Source: JABIBT01 sp964481835 (GTDB taxonomy: Archaea; Nanobdellota; Nanobdellia; SCGC-AAA011-G17; PNOQ01). Taken from it: a stretch of 11,122 bases of DNA. Of the stretch, positions 6,209 through 11,122 are shown piece after piece; the first letter of the stretch is position 1, and every line of letters starts with the position of its first letter. Below the pieces are notes generated by a model that had not been told where the DNA came from, ran no database searches, and saw only the letters and a list, made by a program, of their open reading frames with translations. The position numbers and the translations under genes are program-made. The DNA lies in NCBI GenBank assembly GCA_964481835.1, contig CAYZTT010000016.1:1-11122 (forward strand). Direction: 5' to 3'.

Positions 6209-7211
6209 TTTCTTCTAGATAAAGTTTGTAGATAAGAACAAATAAGGAGAGTATTAGTGGGCCAACAATAAGCCCCACGATTCCAAATAATGCTAACCCT
6301 CCAAATATTCCCAAAATAGATATTGCGGGATGGACCTTTGCTGTTTTTTGGATTAATTGTGCCCGGAGTATATTGTCCATGTAGAAGCTGAGTATAACCC
6401 AAAAGTAAATTGCGAGAAATATTGCCCCCTGCGTATCTCCATTTATGAAAAGGAATATTGCTGCAGGTATCCATATTGCTGCAGGACCTAGGACGGGGAT
6501 ATAGGCAAATATGGCAACGATTAAGGCCCATAGCAGGGGATTGGGGATTCCGAATAAATAGAACCCTAATAGGGCGGCAAGAAATTCGGCGATTCCTATC
6601 GCCAAAAATCCGAGGAAAATGCCATTGATTAGGTCGGAAGTTCCCTTGAATAGCCTATTCTTTTGATAAGTAGAGAGAGGCAGTCCTTTTTTTATTACCT
6701 CTGAGAGAGTTTTCCCATCTCTTAAGAAGAAAAACATTAGGAAGAACGTTGTGAAGATATGGATGAATCCTGTAGCAAGGAACCGGATTATTTGAGAACT
6801 TGAGTTAATGAAAACATTAGAGAATTCTCGGATTGTCTCTGTCAGATATCTATCAAATTCTACATTTAAACCAGTTATTTCTTTTAATCTTTCTGAGTGT
6901 GCAGGGAGATCTAGGGATCCTACAGAGTTGTAGATGTTTATTGCTTCATACAATAATGCATTTGCAAAAAACATTCCAGGAATAGTGATAAGTAGAAGAA
7001 CTATTATAACTACCAGGGTGGCAGATAGATTTTTCCTTTTCAGTTTTTTGAATAAACCTTTGTAAAGTGGGTAACAAACTAAGGCCAAAACTATCGCTGC
7101 AAGTATGTCTGCTAAGAATGGTGCAATGATTTTGTAAGACCCGTATAAGAAAAATAGGAATACTATCAAGAATATAAATTTCCCATAGTCTCTAAATCTT
7201 AGAAGTGCCAT
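6195..7211 (-). CDS. AI-2E family transporter-like membrane protein (338 aa)
   Basis: A polytopic membrane protein with about seven or eight hydrophobic helices (roughly residues 11-30, 33-50, 62-88, 145-163, 197-221, 226-258, 263-280 and 296-330). The soluble loop at 90-140 is characteristic of the family. Signature motifs are GIPNPLLWALIVAIFAYIPVLGP (split around residue 221-243) and VHPAISILGIFGGLALFG with GLIVGPLI near the C-terminus. Despite the name, family members transport varied small molecules or ions and most have no link to autoinducer-2. The gene has its own promoter and would give a leaderless message starting at its ATG. Its last 14 nt overlap AMP phosphorylase, so it heads a two-gene unit with a nucleotide salvage enzyme. 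A role in moving a pathway metabolite such as a nucleoside, base or sugar is possible but unproven. Confidence 0.88.
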   Translation of the reverse strand: MALLRFRDYGKFIFLIVFLFFLYGSYKIIAPFLADILAAIVLALVCYPLYKGLFKKLKRKNLSATLVVIIVLLLITIPGMFFANALLYEAINIYNSVGSLDLPAHSERLKEITGLNVEFDRYLTETIREFSNVFINSSSQIIRFLATGFIHIFTTFFLMFFFLRDGKTLSEVIKKGLPLSTYQKNRLFKGTSDLINGIFLGFLAIGIAEFLAALLGFYLFGIPNPLLWALIVAIFAYIPVLGPAAIWIPAAIFLFINGDTQGAIFLAIYFWVILSFYMDNILRAQLIQKTAKVHPAISILGIFGGLALFGIVGLIVGPLILSLFVLIYKLYLEENVNA

Positions 7212-7232
7212 AACTAGAGGCTAGTTTGCAAA

Positions 7233-7246
7233 TTTATAAAACTTTT
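7233..7246 (-). promoter_or_regulatory. BRE/TATA promoter for the AI-2E/AMP phosphorylase unit
   Basis: Read on the minus strand, CAAAAG is followed by TTTTATAAA (7241 down to 7233). The first T lies 30 nt before the A of the AI-2E start codon at 7211. Transcription would start at the ATG itself, giving a leaderless message. The box lies in the 42-nt gap after the RuBisCO gene, where no T-rich terminator is seen, so readthrough from upstream may add to expression. Confidence 0.62.
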
Positions 7247-7253
7247 GTATAGT

Positions 7254-8546
7254 TTAAATTGGTTTTGAGAAGGACCATTTATTTAATGCAGCCTTTAATT
7301 CCTTTTTATCTTTTGAATATTGTTTTAATGGTATTTTTTTTAGTGCTGCATCTATTGCCTGCCGTGTTGCTTTGGATCCATCCAGGGTACCGGCTGGGTG
7401 GCCGTGAATTCCTCCCCCGAGTTGTAAAACAATGTCGTTTCCTAACATTTTTGTTATTTGGGGTATTAATCCTGGGTGAAGCCCCCCTGATGAAACAGGA
7501 ATAGTGTCCTTTAGCCCGTACCAGGATTGGTTCAAGATGTTGTTTTCGGATTTTAGCGGCTTTTCTACCTGTTCTGTGAGTTCTTCTTCTATCTGCAGGA
7601 CTTCATCTTTTGTCCCCACTAGCTTCCCTATTGCAGTCCCGATATGGAGATTATCTACCCCTACTAGCCGGGATATTTTTGCAATGGCTAACATTGAGAT
7701 GCCATGCTTTGGATTTCTATCAAAGGTGGCATGCGATGCTCTATGGGCGTGTATTGCCATTTTTAATTTCTGAGTTTCGTTTCTTAATGTCTGTAGGCCA
7801 GCCCAACCCACTGTAAGGATATCGCACATTACATATTTGAATCCATAAGAATTAGCCAGATTAGTTCTTTTTAGCATTTCCTTTGTTTCTGCAGATACAT
7901 TGATGAAATAATCTTTTTTCTCCCCAGTTTCCCTTTCTGCTTTGTCCCTTGCTTTTGCACAGGCTCTTGCTCTTTTCTCAAACTTATTGAAATTTTGATT
8001 AGTTAGGTTTTCATCATCTTTTAGAAAATCTATACCTCCTATCCAAGAATCATAACCAACTTGAGTGTGTTCTTTTGTGGTCATGCCAACTTTTGGTTTT
8101 GGTACTGTTGCTGTAAGGGGCCTTTCTTTTATTTTCATGAATTTTCTTACACCTGCCATCCCAAACTGTGGCCCTTTGAATGATTTTATGTATTTTTTTG
8201 GGAAAGAAATATCTTCTAACCTAAGGTTGTTTACGGCTTTCATTCCAAAAATATTTCCTCCCACCGCACTTATTAGCTGGGGTATGCTACCCAATTCAAA
8301 TAATTCTAGGGGATATGCAACCTTTACATAATCTTTACTGAAATTAAATGCTCTCCCCCTTATTTTCCTTATATGTGGCTTTAATGTAGAAAGTGTTGTC
8401 CAGGTTCCATTGCTGGACTCCGCCGCAATTCTCCCTGCGGCCTCTTTCTTAGAGATGCCCTTTGCAGATTCCATTCGGAATAAACAAACTATATCTGACC
8501 TTTTTGGACTATATTTTAAATCTACGAAATCTAGATATTGACTCAT
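7254..8546 (-). CDS. rbcL: Form III ribulose-1,5-bisphosphate carboxylase (430 aa)
   Basis: The enzyme adds CO2 and water to ribulose-1,5-bisphosphate, giving two 3-phosphoglycerates. All key residues are present. In the N-terminal domain these are E43 and T48 in ESSNGTWTT, and N98 in GGNIFG. The barrel has TVPKPKVG (K150, K152) and GGIDFLKDDE, with K176 to be carbamylated and D178/E179 for magnesium. It also has HRASH (H268, R269, H272), LHIGTAIGK (H301, K308), SSGGLHPG (353-355) and the GGG phosphate loop (377-379). The sequence LTATVPKPK-x-G and the length match archaeal form III enzymes such as that of Thermococcus, not form I or RuBisCO-like proteins. No small subunit is encoded nearby. 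Its ATG overlaps the HAD gene's stop (ATGA). The two pathway enzymes around it argue for AMP metabolism and not a Calvin cycle. Confidence 0.96.
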   Translation of the reverse strand: MSQYLDFVDLKYSPKRSDIVCLFRMESAKGISKKEAAGRIAAESSNGTWTTLSTLKPHIRKIRGRAFNFSKDYVKVAYPLELFELGSIPQLISAVGGNIFGMKAVNNLRLEDISFPKKYIKSFKGPQFGMAGVRKFMKIKERPLTATVPKPKVGMTTKEHTQVGYDSWIGGIDFLKDDENLTNQNFNKFEKRARACAKARDKAERETGEKKDYFINVSAETKEMLKRTNLANSYGFKYVMCDILTVGWAGLQTLRNETQKLKMAIHAHRASHATFDRNPKHGISMLAIAKISRLVGVDNLHIGTAIGKLVGTKDEVLQIEEELTEQVEKPLKSENNILNQSWYGLKDTIPVSSGGLHPGLIPQITKMLGNDIVLQLGGGIHGHPAGTLDGSKATRQAIDAALKKIPLKQYSKDKKELKAALNKWSFSKPI

Positions 8547-9178
8547 TTATTTGCCTCTTTTAGTAAACTGGGGATTTCGGCTATATCTTTGACTCTGTAA
8601 TCTGCGTCTTTTAAGTTTTTCCAATAGTTTTTTGGAGTAGTTAGGATTATTATTGACTTTACTTTTGCCCTTTTTGAGGTGATTATGTCTTGTCTTGAAT
8701 CTCCTATCATAAATTTTACTTTTTTCCCAAACTTCTTTTCGGCTTTGTAAATTTCATCTGGAAATGGTTTAGGGCGTCTAACTTCATCGTTTCCGATTAT
8801 TGCAGAAAATAAATTCTTATCTATCTTTGAAATATTTAGTATATTATCTATTACATTGTGTGGGTTGTTACTTAGGAGGCACAGGGTATATTTTTTGGAC
8901 AATTGACGCAAGATCCTCTTTGTATTTTTGAATGGCTTTATTTTATCCCTAGTTCTTTTTCTTTCTTTTTCAAAATCCTCAATTATTTCTTTTATCTCTG
9001 ACTTTTTTAATTTTGGGAATACTTTCTTTAAAGAGCTATGCAGAACTTCTCCCCAGTGCGAATATATAGTTTTTTTTGTTATTTTTAATTTGTGTTTCTT
9101 TAAGGTTATGAGGATCGCATCCACAATCCATTTTTCTGTATCTACCAGGGTCCCGTCTAAATCGAAACAAACTATCAT
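8543..9178 (-). CDS. HAD-superfamily phosphatase inside the RuBisCO operon (211 aa)
   Basis: A complete haloacid-dehalogenase-type hydrolase. Motif I is FDLDGTLVDTE with nucleophile D6 and acid/base D8. Motif II is LLSNN with S103, motif III is RRPKP with K137, and motif IV is IGDSRQD with D160 and D164. A helical cap insertion (about 15-85) lies between motifs I and II, placing it with the phosphoglycolate phosphatase / CbbY / beta-phosphoglucomutase group. It overlaps the isomerase gene upstream and the RuBisCO gene downstream by four bases each (ATGA), so the three are produced together. Candidate substrates are 2-phosphoglycolate, misfire sugar bisphosphates such as xylulose-1,5-bisphosphate, or excess pathway bisphosphates. 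The fold and catalytic residues are certain; the substrate is inference from position. Confidence 0.9.
   Translation of the reverse strand: MIVCFDLDGTLVDTEKWIVDAILITLKKHKLKITKKTIYSHWGEVLHSSLKKVFPKLKKSEIKEIIEDFEKERKRTRDKIKPFKNTKRILRQLSKKYTLCLLSNNPHNVIDNILNISKIDKNLFSAIIGNDEVRRPKPFPDEIYKAEKKFGKKVKFMIGDSRQDIITSKRAKVKSIIILTTPKNYWKNLKDADYRVKDIAEIPSLLKEANK
8554..8558 (-). promoter_or_regulatory. Shine-Dalgarno-like site AGAGG for RuBisCO
   Basis: On the minus strand AGAGG lies seven bases before the RuBisCO ATG, inside the end of the HAD gene. With the ATGA overlap it supports reinitiation at 8546 as the true start. Confidence 0.5.
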
Positions 9179-9978
9179 TTTATCCAGAAATATGTTTTTT
9201 TTACTTTCTTTACAAACTTTTTTGGAGAATGTGTACCCAATCCAGAAACTATTTTTGTTATATAGTTTGGGCTTATCAATTCAAATGCAGGATTTTTTAT
9301 CTCTATAAATTTATTTTTTTTATTCCATACATTTTTTGGATTTCTTTGTTCTATTTTTAATTTTTTGGGAGAGTACTTCCAAGCACTTGTAATTACATAT
9401 ACTGGAATTTTGTGAAGTTTGGCTAATTTTGCGATCATTTCTGAACCTATTTTATTGGCTACTTCTCCTTTTGGGGTTATCATATCTGCCCCGATTAGGA
9501 TTATATCTGATTTTGCTAGTGCTTCATCCGCTCCAGAGTCAACATAGTGTTCATTTTTTATTTTATTCCTTGCTAGCTCCAAGGAGGTTATTCTTCCTTG
9601 GTATTTTGGTCTTGTCTCGGTGTTCAAAACTTTGAACCTTTTTCCTTGTTTCTTTGCTTCTTTTAATGTGTCAATGACTGAAGAAGAATGGCAATGGGTG
9701 AATATTGTTTGTCCATTTTTTATTAGAGCTGCTCCCTCTCTTATAACTCCCTTTTTTGAGTCGATTAAATAGTTTTTTGAAGTTTCTAGGTCTGTTATTT
9801 TTGAGAATTTTATGGCATTTATTAGTGCTGGTTCGGTAGGTCTGACAGAGATTAGACTTTTTATTGATTTTTGGGAATTGTTGTAGCTTAGTGCTTTTAA
9901 TCCTGCGAGGGCTATGTTGTGTGCCCCTTGAATTTTTAGAGATTTTATATCCTTTAGAATTTTACTGAAACTATTCAT
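9175..9978 (-). CDS. Ribose-1,5-bisphosphate isomerase, eIF2B-like (267 aa)
   Basis: This enzyme converts ribose-1,5-bisphosphate to ribulose-1,5-bisphosphate, linking AMP phosphorylase to RuBisCO. It belongs to the family shared by eIF2B alpha/beta/delta and methylthioribose-1-phosphate isomerase. Motifs are KIQGAHNIA (15-23), SVRPTEPAL (44-52), FTHCHSSSV (93-101), NTETRPKYQG (119-128) and LIGADMITPKGEVANKIGS (161-179). C96 and D165 match the catalytic Cys and Asp known from the Thermococcus isomerase and from MtnA. At 267 residues it is shorter than the ~320-residue Thermococcus enzyme, mainly at the N-terminal region. Both catalytic residues and the neighbouring pathway genes argue against a translation-factor subunit. 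The ATG lies at the expected distance from a strong BRE/TATA, so the message should be leaderless, and this gene leads the isomerase-HAD-RuBisCO operon. Confidence 0.92.
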   Translation of the reverse strand: MNSFSKILKDIKSLKIQGAHNIALAGLKALSYNNSQKSIKSLISVRPTEPALINAIKFSKITDLETSKNYLIDSKKGVIREGAALIKNGQTIFTHCHSSSVIDTLKEAKKQGKRFKVLNTETRPKYQGRITSLELARNKIKNEHYVDSGADEALAKSDIILIGADMITPKGEVANKIGSEMIAKLAKLHKIPVYVITSAWKYSPKKLKIEQRNPKNVWNKKNKFIEIKNPAFELISPNYITKIVSGLGTHSPKKFVKKVKKTYFWIK

Positions 9979-9997
9979 AATCTATTTCTATTTTTTT

Positions 9998-10013
9998 TAT
10001 TTAAAAGCCTTTC
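9998..10013 (-). promoter_or_regulatory. BRE/TATA promoter of the isomerase-HAD-RuBisCO operon
   Basis: On the minus strand GAAAGGC (10013 down to 10007) is followed by TTTTAAATA (10006 to 9998). The first T lies 28 nt before the isomerase ATG at 9978, which predicts a leaderless transcript carrying all three genes. Confidence 0.65.
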
Positions 10014-10043
10014 TTAGAGTTTTTTGTAAATTTGGTAGGGGAG

Positions 10044-10054
10044 GTCTACTAGAC
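10044..10054. repeat. Short perfect inverted repeat between divergent promoters
   Basis: GTCTA-C-TAGAC has two 5-bp arms around one central base. It lies roughly midway between the minus-strand TATA box at 9998-10006 and the plus-strand box at 10074-10081, where an operator for a shared regulator would sit. An inverted repeat of this length is expected by chance several times in such a window, so only its position supports it. Confidence 0.3.
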
Positions 10055-10068
10055 TATCTCATTTCATA

Positions 10069-10081
10069 GAAAGTTATATAA
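10069..10081 (+). promoter_or_regulatory. BRE/TATA promoter of the SpoIIM-family gene
   Basis: GAAAG (10069-10073) precedes TTATATAA (10074-10081). The first T lies 31 nt before ATG 10105, predicting a leaderless message. The promoter is back to back with that of the isomerase operon within 126 nt. Confidence 0.65.
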
Positions 10082-10104
10082 ATTGAATTTTGAATTAATT
10101 TAGT

Positions 10105-10956
10105 ATGGCTTTGGAGTCCATAATAAAACCTAGTAAGGCTGCAGAGCATCCGGCTAGGATGTTTCTTGTAGGATTTTTGTATGCGAGCATTGCACTTTTC
10201 TTAGCTACTTGGATATTTAGGAGCCATGCCAGTTTGATAATGGTTTTTTTGACTGTCATCGCTTCAATTCCGTTTATGTATAAAACTATGCAGCGGGAAG
10301 AAAAGGTAGACATCGACCTTAAGAAGGAAAAATCTATCCTAAAACAACATGCACAGGTAATAAAATTCTTGCTGGCACTTTTTATGGGTTATGTCTTGGC
10401 ATTTTCATTATGGTTTGTAATCCTGCCATCCAGCATGGTCCAAAGTTTATTCTCTAGCCAATTAGAGACAATACAAGTCATTAACAACCAAATCTCGGGG
10501 GCGGCGATAAGTTCGGTGAATATATTCCTGCAGATATTTTTTAATAATTTTAAAGTCCTCTTATTTTGTCTATTCTTTTCATTCTTCTATGGTGCGGGGG
10601 CAATTTTTATTTTGACTTGGAATGCTTCGGTGATTGGAGCCGCAATTGGAACCCTAGTAAAGGAAAAACTTGCAGAGGCCGCATTGGTGGCAGGGGCAGT
10701 AAATGTGTTTCATTACTTCCAATTTTTTTCTTTGGGGTTACTAAGATATGTGTTGCATGGCATTCCGGAGATTGCAGCCTATTTTATTGGGGGGCTGGCA
10801 GGAGGAATAATCTCGGTTGCAATGGTGAATAGAGATCTAGAAAGCGGGAAATTTACAACTATATTGAGAGATGCTTTGGATTTGAGTCTTATAGCAGTGG
10901 GAATCTTAATTGCTGCGGCATTTATTGAGGTGTACATAACTCCGATTTTCTTTTAG
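10105..10956 (+). CDS. SpoIIM / DUF95-family integral membrane protein (283 aa)
   Basis: A hydrophobic protein with about six or seven membrane helices (roughly residues 18-38, 43-60, 87-107, 150-172, 174-186, 205-243 as one or two, and 258-276). The conserved HGIPEIAAYF motif (218-227), followed by a Gly-rich GGLAGG helix, is the signature of the stage II sporulation protein M family. The family is widespread in archaea that never sporulate, so the name says little about function here; a role in membrane organisation or in an envelope complex is the usual guess. The charged segment at 63-80 probably lies in the cytoplasm. The gene starts leaderless from its own promoter and is divergent from the AMP-pathway operon. 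A flippase gene with its own promoter follows after 35 nt. Confidence 0.82.
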   Translation: MALESIIKPSKAAEHPARMFLVGFLYASIALFLATWIFRSHASLIMVFLTVIASIPFMYKTMQREEKVDIDLKKEKSILKQHAQVIKFLLALFMGYVLAFSLWFVILPSSMVQSLFSSQLETIQVINNQISGAAISSVNIFLQIFFNNFKVLLFCLFFSFFYGAGAIFILTWNASVIGAAIGTLVKEKLAEAALVAGAVNVFHYFQFFSLGLLRYVLHGIPEIAAYFIGGLAGGIISVAMVNRDLESGKFTTILRDALDLSLIAVGILIAAAFIEVYITPIFF

Positions 10957-10960
10957 ATAA

Positions 10961-10970
10961 TTTTATATAA
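10961..10970 (+). promoter_or_regulatory. TATA box of the flippase gene
   Basis: TTTTATATAA begins 31 nt before ATG 10992 and immediately follows the SpoIIM stop. The spacing again predicts a leaderless transcript. Confidence 0.6.
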
Positions 10971-10991
10971 ACAGTTTTAGTTTATTTTTTT

Positions 10992-11122
10992 ATGGTTAAG
11001 AATCTCTTTAGGGATCTAAGCTTTGCTTTTGTATTCAGCCTATTAGCTGCAGCTTTAAGCTATGTAATTAGGTTTGTTTTAACTAGAAAATTAACGGTAG
11101 AACAATATGGATTATTTTATGC
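10992..11122 (+). CDS. Polysaccharide/oligosaccharide flippase, N-terminal part (partial)
   Basis: The first 43 codons of a gene that runs off the right edge. The start has a short basic N-terminus, a hydrophobic helix (about residues 9-27) and then RFVLTRKLTVEQYGLFYA. The R-x-L-x-x-E-x-YGLF pattern is typical of the first helix-loop of Wzx-type flippases of the polysaccharide biosynthesis family. These proteins move lipid-linked oligosaccharides across the membrane for N-glycans or surface polymers. In this window they would fit the sequon-rich surface protein and the S-layer-like end. The start is fixed by the TATA box 31 nt upstream. The call rests on a short stretch only. Confidence 0.7.
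   Translation, partial: MVKNLFRDLSFAFVFSLLAAALSYVIRFVLTRKLTVEQYGLFY

Noticed and set aside
7254..8546. RuBisCO-like protein (form IV) as an alternative
   Set aside because: All residues for carbamylation, metal binding and phosphate binding are kept; form IV proteins lack several of these.
9175..9978. Reading as an eIF2B alpha/beta-like translation factor
   Set aside because: The catalytic Cys96 and Asp165 of the isomerase group are present, and the gene is in an operon with RuBisCO, so ribose-1,5-bisphosphate isomerase fits better.
10566..10832. Second plus-strand frame of 88 codons inside the SpoIIM gene
   Set aside because: It is an overlapping frame within a well-supported membrane protein and has no start signal or family similarity.

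Overview
This AT-rich window looks like a piece of an archaeal genome, most likely from the DPANN group (Woesearchaeota/Pacearchaeota-like). The evidence is a serine tRNA without an encoded CCA, BRE/TATA promoters placed so that several transcripts would be leaderless, an S-layer-type C-terminus, a PGF-pre-PGF surface protein, an archaeal SpoIIM-family membrane protein, and a complete archaeal AMP-to-3-phosphoglycerate pathway. The lineage is inferred from gene content; no marker such as rRNA is present.

Layout. Positions 1-108 hold the end of an S-layer-like protein, followed by a T-rich terminator. Positions 181-1320 hold two adjacent membrane-anchored paralogs of unknown function. A tRNA-Ser(UGA) lies at 1362-1444. 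Positions 1562-3134 hold a single-cluster ferredoxin overlapping a B12-domain radical SAM enzyme. Positions 3203-4726 hold a secreted, membrane-anchored PGF-pre-PGF protein whose N-terminal third is packed with N-glycosylation sequons. A bidirectional T-rich terminator separates it from the minus-strand block.

The minus-strand block (9978 down to 4736) is the metabolic core. Ribose-1,5-bisphosphate isomerase, a HAD phosphatase and form III RuBisCO form one operon with two ATGA overlaps. After 42 nt and a new promoter come an AI-2E-family membrane protein and AMP phosphorylase, overlapping by 14 nt. Together the three pathway enzymes would convert AMP plus phosphate to adenine and ribose-1,5-bisphosphate, isomerise this to ribulose-1,5-bisphosphate, and carboxylate it to two 3-phosphoglycerates. 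The HAD phosphatase sits inside the operon and may serve metabolite repair or regulation. The AI-2E-like protein may be a linked transporter. Both roles are inference.

Divergent from this block, a SpoIIM-family membrane protein (10105-10956) is followed by the start of a polysaccharide flippase (10992 to the window edge). With the S-layer end and the sequon-rich surface protein, this suggests a glycosylated cell envelope. No mobile element, CRISPR array or integration scar was seen. No gene-free stretch exceeds 300 bases; the longest is the 126-nt divergent promoter region at 9979-10104.
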